A DNA stretch of 64,000 nucleotides. Origin: Capitulum mitella (Eukaryota > Arthropoda > Thecostraca > Pollicipedomorpha > Pollicipedidae). The number at the start of each line of letters is the position of its first letter. Position 1 is the first letter of the stretch. The notes under the pieces were generated by a model. The model was not told the DNA's origin. It saw only the letters and a program-made list of their open reading frames with translations, and searched no databases. Shown piece after piece: positions 48,000 through 59,960 of the stretch. The DNA is taken from positions 2,509,481 to 2,573,480 of the forward strand of contig CP099844.1 in assembly GCA_030062745.1 (NCBI GenBank). Direction: 5' to 3'. The position numbers were made by a program, and so were the translations under genes.

Positions 48000-50900
48000 C
48001 TGAGACCTGAGACATAATTTTAAGGTGCAAAGATGCATACCCATACCTGGGTTCGCATCACCGACAGCAATCGATTACCGTTTGAATCAGCCGAGTCGGC
48101 ACATTGGCTATGAAATTATTGACTGGAGCATCTGCAGCCGCCTCCCCCCCACACCGGGAAGCGTAAGGTGGCGAAGTTCCCCAGCAACTGCCATGGCTAA
48201 GTTTGCCAGCAACGAAAAGATTGACGTTTCGTTTTGGCACATATGCACTTACGATTGGTCCCGAACCAGACGAATTGAACTTATCGCATTACAACTGACG
48301 TGCGGGGGAAGGATGGTTAAGTTTGGACTTAAGACTAAGTTAAGATGGACTGCTCCGGCTGATTTGGTCCGATCCGACTGTCGGACCAGGGAGGGCGGCC
48401 CTGTTTCGAGCCCACACGGCAAGGCTTGGCACTTTTCCGGCCCTTCCGGGAACTAGTAAATCGATGGCTGCTGCCGAGGACCAATGGCAGTGCCCCTCCC
48501 CACGTTGTCCGTCCGGCCCAGTTCCCTGCACGACTGCCCGCGACCTCTGGTATTGATGTCGACCGTGGGTCGATAAACTGTAGGACCGAAGTTTCAGAAT
48601 GCCCTGAGGAACGTTCACTCCCGCAGCACGGCGCTACCGTTACCATGTAAACTTCCGCTCAACACCTGGTAATGCCAGCCATTCATATATTACTGCGTTA
48701 CGAAACTCGTTGTATAACCGCTTATTCACCCAACGACCTGTGGCCAGAATCACTGCATAATTTAAATGTACAGGAAAGCACGCAATTTGCGCCGGAGCAA
48801 AGAATGCAACACTGATGGCCTTGCCTGGAAAGCGTCAGCGGCGGTCTCGGAATGCAGTGCGCCGAACGGCCGCTCTGTTTCCTAACCCTCGCCGGGCGGA
48901 GGGGATTTACATTCGCACCAAACGACGACGGGGGTGGAGGCTGCAGGTACCTTTTGCCATCTGGCCTCTAACTGAGCTGGTGCAACGGGACAAAAAGCGA
49001 TCGACAGCTGTGTGCCCAAGGAGCCCAACGGTACCCCGTTCGACTCCGTTAGGTCAACCAGTGGCCTTCTAGGCCAGGCCGAACTTTATTCTTGGGAACT
49101 ATAAGTTGATTCTCCGGAATTAAAAATGACACATTTGGTGCCAGGCAGGTCTGACATTGCCTTCTTTACAATACACAGTGCCCAAAAATAAGCATAGGCC
49201 GTTCTGAGGTCAAAAGGTCACCTTACGTCATTAGCCTCGTTTGACCTTGAAAAGGCCATCGACGTATCAAGTGACCTGTTCGCACGTACACTACCATTCT
49301 GAACTGATTTCATTGCCGTCATCTGCCATTTATACGTACCTATTTCTCCAGAATAGTGAAAAAGGCATTTGGCGTGAAAGTCGCCTTGCAAGCCTTCAGT
49401 AACGATATAACAGCTGGGTGAATACAAACGACCCTGGACCACTCTTTTGTTCAAAATATGTGCAATGAATGTATCGTCAGGTATGCTAGTTAACACGGCG
49501 CTGGCGAGCACCGCACTGACTGGTCCCGGAAATACTGCTTAGTGGTGACAACCACCCCCTCGTTCGGCAAGGGTTAAAAGCTATGAGAGGCTTCGCGAGG
49601 AGTCTTCTCTACAGAAAAACAAACGAAGGGAACAAAACACAGAGAACATCGGCTGTCAACTCTAGCCTCTAGAAACTCGACTCGAGCATCCAGAAAAAGA
49701 CGTCTGTGAGATGTCATGTCAGAACCTGCTTTAGACTGACGTAAAGGGAAAGGTTATACTAACCCTGAACCTTTGGAACCCCCTCATTAACAGAGGAACG
49801 GTATCGGTGGTGGGAAAGGCGGAGATAATAAATATGCCCGGACTCGACGAGACGCAGGTGCCACTCTGTCCTTTCGCTCCCGACGTCTCTGGACCTGTCA
49901 ATAAACTCATAATCGGTGTTGGATATGTCGACCAGAGGTCAGCTCAAAAACGGTATGTTGTCTTTTCATGTTCCGATACATTTCTGTAGGACTCGCGCCG
50001 AACAACTGTGTAATTTCACTGATTCAAGACTAGTGTTATTTGTGTAGGAGAAAAAAGTTTTAATTTTGCAGGACCAGAACCACATAGTTTACTTCTTGAC
50101 ATGCAACGCCTAGGGTTCACGCTAAAATCACTCAAGTTTGGTAGGGCCACTGACCTACTGTCGCCATGGCCTGTCAGACCCATCTGTCCGTATCCTTCCT
50201 GGCGCCATCTAGACTGGAGAATCATCACTACCTTGACCGAGTCCGTAAGGTTTGGCCTAGGCCGTCACCCCTGGCCGAGTTCTGCGTTCGTGGCGGAGTC
50301 TCAGGGGTCCTCGCACGTGACCGGGGCCGGGATGAGTCATGCGACCTTTGTCGCTGCACTGCTCGCCATGGTGACGGAACAAACATGCCGCAGCGGGCCA
50401 CACGGGGCGTCGTGCGAACCGGACACCCGACACACCACGCCGGGAGTCCGGCTGGATAACGGAATTACTAGGCACAACCGGTCTCCTAGGCCGGCACGAG
50501 CTCGAAAAAAAATCGTCAGATATTACAGCGAATGCGATTCAATAACCCTCGTATACACAGCTAAGAACGTCGAGGTGAACTAGCATGGAGCTCGGCCTCA
50601 TATTTCCCGAACGGGATGAGATATCACGCAGAGATTGGCGTTGCTTCTGGAAACTGAACTGCCTCATCTTTCGAAACTTTACGTCAGTGTCATGTTAGTT
50701 AACTGAACTTTGACACCCCAAATTCAGACAATATTTGCAGAACGGTATTTTCACGTTAGTTTGTCCCAAAACGAAAAAAGGTACCGCATTGTTTTCAACC
50801 TACAAACAGAACATAGGATGCTGTATGTTGCGTGGAGATTTCATCACCTCGGGCTATGACACATGATGGTACCACACACATTAAACCTGGCAATGACTAG

Positions 50901-53663
50901 AGTATTTTGCTCCCTTCCATTAACTGGGGACAGGTCGTTTAACGCCACCTCCGTCTACCTCGAGACCCCACGCCCGATTTGGCGGATTCCATTGACAATG
51001 GACAGAGTCCGACATTTCACCCAGGTAGCATATACTTTATTTCTACTTTTCGGTCACTGACGGTGGCACAGGTCATGCCAAACGTTTAAAGCGATCCTGT
51101 TCCCCAGAACCGTTTAATCGCAGTCAAAAGCAGACCAATGTTGAAGCTGTGTGGTGATAAGTCTCAGGTACTGTACGTGATTAGCGCCAAAGCCCGTGCT
51201 GCTCGTGCAGTACATGCTTCCCGGCCCATTTGACGCGACAATTTTAAATAAGCACTTTCAGTGTGCATTGCGTACACATAGTCCTGACATGGCTCCAATT
51301 ACCATACACGCAGACGCAACACTGCAACGTTTCGGAATTTCCAGCTTCGAGTATCACTAGCATGCTGGTGACGTTTGTCTGGCACTCCTGGGCAACACTG
51401 CAAGCCAGTTCGGCCCAGGAATAGCTGTAAAGATTGTTGCATTGTCGTAAGAACCTGTTGTATGTTCACGTTGTATGTGTTGCATGTCACAAGACAACTT
51501 TTTTCTTTCAAATACTATCCAAAAATCGGTTTATTCAGTTCCTTTTTGGACATTTTCACTAGGCCCGAAAGGTAGACAATATGTATTTGACCCAATATGG
51601 CCTAGCATGAGGTCAGGGCCGTTGCATTTTAAACTCTGAAGATAGTCACAGTTTGTCAATAACGGTTTAAGTCCATGTTTCTAACTTATTAACCAATGAA
51701 ACAAAACGAGCACGCAACAGTATCTTCTGGCTACACGATGATCCGTAGCTGGACGCTTTTAAGTCACACTGCGATGTTACCGGCAACCTTAAAGGAGGTT
51801 ATGCCACTGGATTTTGGTTACTATGGAATCCTCAGGAGCCTTTTTTGATGGGCCGAGAACATCGTCTAACGATTAATAGACATTAGAGCTACTGTTAATG
51901 TATGAATGCGCGTTTCCAGTCACTTCCTGACGAGATCAACAAAAGATAAAAAGGTCCGTGGCGTGGTAACTTTTTTGAAAAATTCTTAAAGGAGCATTCT
52001 GTTGGCCTGTAAAGGAACCCTCTGCCGGCCTGTAGGGGTCCCCTGTGAAAAGGGCCTGTAGAGGTGACCCTGTTAAGAGTCTCCAACCGAGTTTTTGCAC
52101 GCTTATAAAGAAACCAGTGCAGCTTCAAAATTCAAGCCTTCTCTCCCCGCTTAGAAAAATCCCGGGTTCGCTGCTGGTTGCAAAGGAAACTCAATGAATG
52201 CTGCTGAAGGAGGCTCCTCGATGTCGGAAGCCCGGCCGGGGGTTTAGCCCCTCTCAGGCAAGCCCTGGGTGCGCCGCTCACACGGACGCACACATGAAGG
52301 AAGCAGAGATTTGCAGAGATGAGGAGATCAAATGCGACTGGGTGCCGCAGTGCAGTGTTTTTGTTCTAAACCAACATTACTCATGATGACTAAAAAAAAA
52401 CATAGTGAAATATCCATGATTTCCTTGATACTTGAAATGGAATCAGCAGCGAACGCAGTCATAAAATCGATGGAAAACAAAATCTGAATGTTTGCTTAGT
52501 TGTAAAAACCCAATTCACAGATAAATCTTGAAATGCTCTACCATGATCGGTAATCAGTGTTCGGCCATATGTGAACCAGAGCCAGTTTTAACAGATTTTC
52601 ACTTGGTGCCTAATTTTTGTTTTCGGACTTATTACCTGGCCAAATTCTTCTTCCAAAATTTGTTTCGCACTCATCTCTAATCAACCCTGTGAGTGCTGTT
52701 CTTTATGATACTTTACAACAGATGCGAAATTACACTGACATTAGCTGTCCTGTACCTTGATCCTTGTTTGGCCCCGCAGAGGGGCTTTAGATCGATGAGA
52801 TTACGTTGTATTCAATTTGACAACCCTCCGTAAAACAGGATGGCTTATCGTGTGTTAGGGCCACAGAAAACACGGAAAGCAAGACATTTTTCAGTGGAGT
52901 GCAGCCGAAAATCAGTACCAATTACCAGTTACATCAAAACCCACATCTGACTGTGCTGAAAGCTACTCAACGGCTTTTGCCTAAAGCCTTATCATGGGAA
53001 GGGTGTATCTCCAAATACGAGTCCAATAATTACATGAGTGTCTTTATTTCAAGCGGTGGTATTTCGTCGCTTTGTTCGTGTGGGAATTATTTTTACCGCC
53101 GTGAGAACAGTCTACGCAACAGAGTTTCGAGCGGTTCTGGTGGTTCGTATCTGGTCAGCGGAACTGCTGGTGGCTGTGTGTGTGGATCAGCGCACACTGA
53201 CTACTACACTGTTGTGGCTTCCCTGTTGGGACGTTAGACTTTCTCAGTTCTCAGACAGAATACCTCCACTACAATGAAGTTGTGCCGACGGTGTAGGGCT
53301 CCGAGTTCGTGCAACAAGGCCTGTTTTCCATGGATTCTGACCACATATATCACACGTATAATGGTCAGTCGGAGAACAGTCGGATAACATTTACAGGAAA
53401 CAATAAATAATGACAGCCGGTGTGTTAATTTGCCGTATTAGTGATTCGGATTCAGAATCTTGCCGGTGATGCCAAATGATGTGACTGAATATCTCAGTGC
53501 TGACGCTAGTTAGCATGCCTCTGCACATCAAACAAAAAAATCGGAGAAAAACGAGCCATATTTGTCTCAGACATACAGTACATGCAGAACACAAGACACA
53601 CATCCCTGTTATTGTCGTATCGCAACACATCTTATATGCGCACAATCCGCCCTCTCATCCTCG
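48000..53663 (+). other. Unassigned stretch with scattered repeat ends
   Basis: A family A-like piece at 48070-48140 and an inverted TTAACCCTTGCCGAACGAGG end at 49577 are seen. GC-rich open frames at 48340-48650 and 50100-50580 have no recognisable motif and overlapping counterparts on the other strand. Confidence 0.4.
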
Positions 53664-53960
53664 TTAACCCGCACCGATTGGCAGCACGCGCTATGCACGT
53701 CCGACTTGTCAGAGGCGCGGGGAGGGGGAGGGTGACAATCACCGCTCTAACTCGCGAACCATTTGTGGGACGATGGCAATAAGCATGCCATTGGAAAGCT
53801 GGTGAAATTTAGAGCTGGAAACTTGTGCCCTTTTTACTTTTGGAAGATTTACGCCCGACGTTTCACATAGTCGATGATGTACTCACTGGTTAAGTCTTTT
53901 CATAGCTGACCTCGTGGACCTGAGGAACGCCCTGACTCTCAAGGGTTGTGATTAATCTAA
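53664..53960 (+). repeat. Repeat family B copy
   Basis: It starts TTAACCCGCACCGATTGGCAG and has the hairpin GGTGACAATCACC. Then ACTCGCGAACCATTTGTGGG, GCCATTGGAAAGCTGGTGA and TTTACGCCC follow, ending at CTCAAGGGTTGTGATTAA. Confidence 0.7.
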
Positions 53961-53985
53961 ACAACTCAGTTAGTAGCTTACGTAT

Positions 53986-54039
53986 GTTTGTGTGTGCGCG
54001 TGCGCGTGCGCGTGTGCGTGTGCGCGCGTGTGTGTGTGC
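53986..54039 (+). repeat. (GT)n/(GC)n alternating tract
   Basis: About 50 bp of strictly alternating purine-pyrimidine (TGTGTGCGCGTGCGCG...), a good candidate for Z-DNA under supercoiling. Confidence 0.9.
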
Positions 54040-54332
54040 CAGGATTTCCCAGCCAAAATACATTATTATACTTTCAGAAAAAGGTGATTCCTACTCGAAC
54101 ATAACGACGATTTTTCCTCCATTTCCATCTTTGTCTGAAATGACCAGGTTTGACCTCAAGAGGCCATTTACTGCCCCGCATAGCTAACTTAGGCCTTCTG
54201 TTTACTGCTAGCCTATTTGGAGTACAGGCGTTAATTATCGAACTTCCCAGGCAAAAATGTTAACAAAATAATTGCACCTAAGATAACCTCTGGTGACCTT
54301 AATATTTGCCTATTAAAAAATAAGTGCTGTCC

Positions 54333-54540
54333 TGTAGTTTCGCCAAGGGCTTTTCAACGGTATTTTACTTTTTCATCGTGCCGTGTAGTTCTCGAGATCT
54401 TGGAACGGGGAGGGGGTCTCATACACCTCCGGCCCAAGAAAGTGTAGTTTTTCCAAGGGCTTTTCAACGGCATTTTACCTTTTCGGTGTGACGTATAGTT
54501 CTTGAGATCTGGGGGGGTCTCGTGAACCTCCCGTACAACA
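54333..54540 (+). repeat. Tandem duplication, 110-bp unit
   Basis: GTAGTTT, CCAAGGGCTTTTCAACGG, ATTTTAC, GTAGTTCTCGAGATCT and GGGGGTCTC occur in the same order at 54333 and 54443. The unit is a diverged version of the family A terminal module. Confidence 0.75.
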
Positions 54541-54613
54541 AATGGATTCGGACATCGACCCGGCAAGAGTTTAAGTGCCACGGCCCGCAAAGATGCATCA
54601 CGCCGCACCGTAT

Positions 54614-54712
54614 GTCCATCCCCTCTGTCCCGGCAAGCATACGACGGAAGGCGGCAGATGCAGCCACTTCATCCTCCTCAGCCAACGCTAGAATCCGATG
54701 TAATACTTAAGT
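54614..54712 (+). pseudogene. ORF fragment related to that inside the hAT-like element
   Basis: The frame PASIRRKAADAATSSSSAN then ARIRCNT corresponds to 30354-30430. I see no hAT-type ends around it. Function unknown. Confidence 0.35.
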
Positions 54713-55302
54713 GACTTGATTATTTGGTTGCGCCTTTTTGTTGTTATCTGTTTAAAAATGGGTATACGTTGATTCACGCATGTAAAACGAAAAAAATGCA
54801 AACTGCGAGGACAGAACGAAGAATGCGCGTTACTGGGCAGCGGCGAAAACCAGAGAGTTGCAAAGTTCGTAAAACATGATATGCCAATGGCTATAAAAAG
54901 AGGCCATCTATAAATATTGCTTTAATTGGATGTCACAATATAAAAATGAAAAAGCATATTGACAGATGAATTACGCCGCCAGTCTGTAAGTTAATGGTAC
55001 GAAAACGTCGGCCTTGAAGTTGGCAGCATCAAAAAAGCAAGGCAGAGCCAAGGCCCTCTATAGGAGGTATGGTCACCAAGCAATTTGTTTACACTCTGCG
55101 CAAGCCGCTGTGTGACGTCACTGGGAGTGGCTCCGTCGGCGCCCGCCGTGGGCATTGAATAAGCAGCCCAGATCTCGGCCGTCGGACGCTCCTGCGTCAT
55201 CTTCACCCCGATTTTAACGGACATAATATCATGCGGTATGCCATGTTTTCACGAAAATGAAATAATAATCCGTAAGAAAGGTGCATGTATTATGCGATTG
55301 CC

Positions 55303-55385
55303 GTGTCGGTGCTCAGTTGGTTCAGCGTCCGTTACCGCTGCCCACTATGGCCAGGTGGGTTCGAATCGTCTTGGCCCTCACTTTT
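55303..55385 (+). repeat. tRNA-like SINE head
   Basis: GGTGCTCAGTTGG (A-box-like, 55308) and GGGTTCGAATC (B-box-like, 55357) are spaced as in a tRNA. Acceptor-stem pairing is poor, so a functional tRNA is unlikely. The sequence after the B box, TTGGCCCTC...TTTGGCCTGG, is loosely like the tail of the other SINE copies. Confidence 0.5.
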
Positions 55386-56109
55386 GGCCTGGAGACCATT
55401 TAACCCTCCAAGCAACCCATAGAAGGAGATGCTGGGTATCGCGCGATCGTATGGGTCACACCCGCACGTTAAATTTTCGCCTCCGAACTATGCAGTTTGG
55501 TTGGCAAAACGTGATCCGGTGCAGGACAGCCTGTACAAGCACTGCTCAGCATGGGCTCTGACTTTAATGCACCCCAGAGAACCATTTGCACCATTTTTTA
55601 TTTTAATAATGACAGTAAATAGGCGTGAAGTACGGTGACATACTTCAACACTTCTCAATACGGCCATGACGTGTCTCCGAGTGCAGCGGCAGGCCGGGAC
55701 ACTTTTCCGAGCCCCGCAGCAGACCGGGGCACCTCTCAAAGCTGGGCTCTCTCTTGAGACTGTATTCGGTTCCTCCCGACAAGCGCACGTCGGGTGGGAT
55801 GGTACAACCACCGCACAAGGCCAGATACGGTCAACCGGTCGGCCGCGAAGGCCCGCCGGGTCAGCGGGCCGCAGGCGCCGGCGTCCGAGCCCAGCGCAGT
55901 CATGGCTACAAAATACTTCACCCTGAGACGTGGAGGAGACCAACCCACACTTCCGATCATACACACCACCGCAAACAGGACAAAGCGCCAATAATAATGC
56001 AGTCACCCCCACGAAACAGATCATCACTGTTTGGCCTGGCTACTACTCTCCTGCCGTACCTTTCACACATAACCATACACTGGCTCAAACCAGTTAACCG
56101 AGAGTTTCT

Positions 56110-56380
56110 GCGGCCGCTGGCGTTCTCGCAGCCCGAGCCCAGTCCGCAGCCCGCCTCGCGGGCAGCACTGCCGGAGTTCTAGCGCCCATGCGGTCGCTGC
56201 CACACGCAACGCCGTTGACACGAAGGCCGCCGCAGTCGCCATATCGAACGTCGTCGGGGCCGTCGTCGCGGCTGCCATCGCCCTTAACGCCGCCGTCACC
56301 GCCGTGGCGGCCGCCGGAATTGAGGCAGCCGCCGCCGCCGTTGTCTCAATCTCTGCCGCCACCTTGCAAGACAGTCACCA
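56110..56380 (+). other. GC-rich, GCC-repeat segment with alanine-rich frames
   Basis: Degenerate GCC/GGC triplets give alanine-rich frames on both strands, so neither can be preferred. It lies directly to the left of the CpG-poor block. It might be a transposon gene remnant or a CpG island; I cannot tell. Confidence 0.35.
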
Positions 56381-56640
56381 ACGGTCGTGGAGGCCGGAGA
56401 CACCGGCTGTTGCGCCAGTATATGCGCTCGCTGGGCATACGTACCAGGTAATTTCGTCGCCAGCCAGTGCCCATGACCGCCTCCGACCGTTCCCACAGAC
56501 TCGCCTTGAGGTCCTGCATGAGGACGTGCTGTCCACTACAGAGAGGCCGGAGCGGGCGGGCGCACATGTAGTTACAAATATAGTTACAAGCGTCCAAGAC
56601 GACATACATGTGGTTACATGTACAAGACTACACGTTATTA

Positions 56641-58320
56641 CTATCTGTTGTCATATTTACAAATTTCAATGGCATTTTTTGCATGATAATGGCATGCATC
56701 AATTAACTGTCCATTTATTTATGATACCTCTAATGCAGGCTGCAACCAGCTTCAAACTTTTTCCATTAGATCTGTATGGCATGTCAATGGCAGCTGAACA
56801 ATCCAGATGTCATTACATTCAATCCAACTGAACAAAGTGACATGAAAACAAGACAGGTGACATGGAAGAAGGGAACCTCAGGAGTCACACCGCACCTTCC
56901 ATGTTTTGCTGTTTTTGTAAATCAAGCATATCTACCAAAATGTATCATCTTCCATACATGATAAATTAACTAGATATTACTTGTTATTACAATAACTCAC
57001 TTCATTTTCACAGATCTGGCATTACATGGTCCAAATGTTCTGAAAGACTGTGCACAATTAATACTGAAACTAGTGACCTTCCAATGATTTATATAAAACA
57101 CAAATGAAATAAACTGGTAAAAGAACAGCATGCACAAAACAACCAACAAAACATAAACCAGCCAGACATGCTTATCACCTGGTGTCATGAGCACTCAGCA
57201 AACACTGGTAGAAATATATGCTGCTGTGAGGCTGTGGAAAACAAATACTGTCAAAACTGCTGACTGAATGCCCAACTGACTGACCTGAGTGACTGAAGAC
57301 TACTGTTTGCAGAATGAAAAGCTGCACACAACTCAGATGCTTATCAAATTAAAATGGATTTTCACTGGCATCACTGATGCATTACTTGGACCAATTTTGC
57401 TTTCTGGCACAGGTCATGTAAATATCTATGCAATTAATTATTGTTCTCAGTGTGCTGTACCTACTGAGATTGATAGGTGATATCTACTTGCAAATTAGCA
57501 CCAAAAGCTTGTCATACCAAGAGAATAGCAAACCTTTCCCAACCTGGCAATAAACTGATGGCAAAGCTCGCACTACCACATCCAAACAAAAATTTTAGTT
57601 ACTACCCAAGCAGTGCCACAAATAATAATGCATCTGGGGAAGCAACAGGGCCATGCTCCCCCCCCCCCCAACAGAAAAATCTGGCAAGTTGATGCAGATC
57701 TGGAATCTGAGAACAATCTAAGCAGCTTTAATGAAGAAAAGTTTGTTTTACAACAGTCTGAGGTAAAATGAGGCAAAATCCAATGGGTTTTTTTAATCAG
57801 TACACCTTTTTGGAATCTGGCCCCCCAGACTGGCAAAAACTAGTGCTCTGGATCCACCTTTGGCCACAAGTCTAATACCTTGACATGCATAATGAAAGAT
57901 TTTTGGATGGCAATGCACCACTTCTCAGCACAGGTTCAATATTGGTAACCTCTCTTCTTCACAAAACATAATGTGCCACAACTTTCCTCAACAAAATATT
58001 CCAAGCAAACTGCTGCATCAGCTATGTTAGACTTCTCTCCTCTAACACAACTGTGCACCTATGGTACCCTAGCACCTTCCTCTTTTGGAAATCAAAACAA
58101 GGACAAGCTAAGCTCTCCACTTTACATTAGCACCAACCTGCAATGAAAAGGGGAATACAGCACAATTAGTTGGCATCTTTGCTTGTCAGCTCATAAATGA
58201 AATAAAGGATACAAAAATACATATGCTGCCAACACTTAGATGCAGGAGGTATGGCCACAGTCACAAGCCTTTAATATTGTTATAAAATGTCACTGAAACA
58301 ACACATTAGCAGGTCATGGT
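56641..58320. other. CpG desert, AT-rich
   Basis: By hand count this 1680-bp block contains only two CG dinucleotides (about 56891 and 57569), while flanking DNA has CG in nearly every line. CA and TG are frequent, as expected from deamination of methylated CpG. It has a C-run at 57658-57669 and AATAAA motifs near both ends (58201 on plus; complement of AATAAA at about 56713). It may be the long 3' UTR or body of a heavily methylated gene. No coding frame is convincing. Confidence 0.75.
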
Positions 58321-59841
58321 ACGTCACAAGGCACCACTCAAATCACGCCTGCCTCTGCTGTCAGTCCCAATTTAAGGCCATTGCCACTGCCAGGTCTCAA
58401 CTACAAACCAGTAAAAGTGAAAATATTTCGGTACACAAGGTATTAGAAACGTCAACACGAGGGTCCAGTCACTTCAAAATCCAATCCTTTCACATGGGCA
58501 TTTGGCTTTTTGAGCATCCCAAACTGCCTCATCGCTTACTGCCGTCAAGGTCAATTTCCGACGTGGTGTGATACCAGAATTGGCCTAAATGAAAAAGTCA
58601 CTTGTGGCAACAACTTCCTTACAATAAGCAGGCAAAAAGCACTTTAAGAGCGCAGAAACTGCGACGCAACCGGGCCCGCCGCTTTACAGCACAATCAACG
58701 GTTGTCAGTGGCCGCTGGATTGTTTACATTCGACTCCCAGCGACCCTCTCCCAGTGACGTCACTCCGGGGCGTTGGTAGCAAAAAAAAGCTGTCCTATGG
58801 CCGATAACATTGGTGACACCCCCCTGGGCAGAGCTATCTTCTGTTAAAAATTTCATAATTTGGTGGCCAGTGGTTTCGAAGTTATCGGCCTCCAGAAACC
58901 GACGCGATGACCGGGCCGGGACGTTCGATTTTATTTTTGTCTGCCAGTTGAAGAAAAATTGACTCGGCCCTCGGCCTCGCTTGCAATAAATGGAAAAATG
59001 TGCTTTAAGGAAACTTTAATGATCTTGAAGAACGTTACTGCAAAACACGTGAGAAATCCTGAGGCAAGTCCCTTAGAGGAAACTGGAATATGTGCATATT
59101 GCTGGGTGAATAACTGCGCTGTTCTACAGGACTAATATAACTATTCATGCTACTAGCTCATGCTTTAGCAGCCAATCGATTGTGTGCGGCATGTGGCTTG
59201 GCTGACAGAAACCCACTGACTTTCGTGAATTTGCAGCAAACGTGTCACTTATATTTCAAATCATGCACCAGTCACGAGAAGCTCCATGATCAAGTTCACT
59301 GTGTTGACACCATCGGACCATGGCCAACTTTCCCGCACCTGCTTTTTGCTTACCTGCACAAGTTTACCATTTAGACATTTAGTTGGGCTTTTTTAGATTC
59401 CATTGCTGAGTCTCCGGCTCTTGCGTTTCTGCAATGATGAGGATAAGACGTGGTGCGCTTGTGTTGCACATTCTCAGAAACTGCATGAAGAACTAACACG
59501 CATTACAAACTGTACGTCGCGCACAACAGAACTGCTGTTGTGCACCTTCGACTGCAGCGCTCGATGTTTCACATCGGTACTGGTACCTTGCGCAAGAGGC
59601 TAACATAAATTGCTGAGCCAGTTTTCCCGCGCGTTTTGTGCCATTGCTGCACGAGGTACAGCCTTCGCACGTCACGAACATTCCGATTTAATTGCATATG
59701 CTTATGCGAAGAGTATCATCTGTTCATCGATTAATAAGAGTTCGGAACCGAAAGTGTTGTCGTTGTGCAGAGTGACTGAACCTTTGTGTCCGGCAGTGAT
59801 GCACCTGTCAGTCTCGCTGACGGGGTCTGTGTTTCCGGCAG
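58321..59841 (+). other. Unassigned stretch
   Basis: CpG returns abruptly at 58321. No repeat or exon could be named. Confidence 0.4.
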
Positions 59842-59960
59842 TGATCGGCTTTGGATTCGGTGACGTGCAGCCTCGCCTAGCTGGCAGCGTGGCGGCCGCC
59901 CTGCTGCCAGGTCTGCTGCCCAGTCTGCTGACCAGCCTGCTGCTGCTGAGCGTGCTCTGA
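59842..59960 (+). CDS. Candidate MMP exon 9: GPI-anchor signal
   Basis: From acceptor gtttccggcag|tg the frame completes the phase-1 codon left by exon 8. It runs 38 residues to a stop at 59958: a linker (IGFGFGDVQPRLAG), small residues SVAAA suited to GPI attachment, then the hydrophobic end LLPGLLPSLLTSLLLLSVL. This is the layout of a GPI signal; Drosophila Mmp2 and vertebrate MMP17/25 are GPI-anchored, so the class is known in this family. The full protein would be 566 residues. Against it: the intron would be 22.5 kb, and leucines come from CTG repeats that continue past the stop. A second in-phase acceptor at 59796 would add 15 residues. Confidence 0.4.

Noticed and set aside
48340..48650. 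tRNA-like head with TTTCGAGCCC, and GC-rich ORFs
   Set aside because: No A box at proper spacing, and frames are open on both strands without motifs.
50100..50583. 160-codon plus-strand ORF
   Set aside because: No recognisable domain, no splice context, and an overlapping minus-strand ORF; likely chance in GC-rich DNA.
56063..56362. Alanine-rich minus-strand ORF as a gene
   Set aside because: It arises from GCC/GGC triplets that read as alanine on either strand; no independent evidence.
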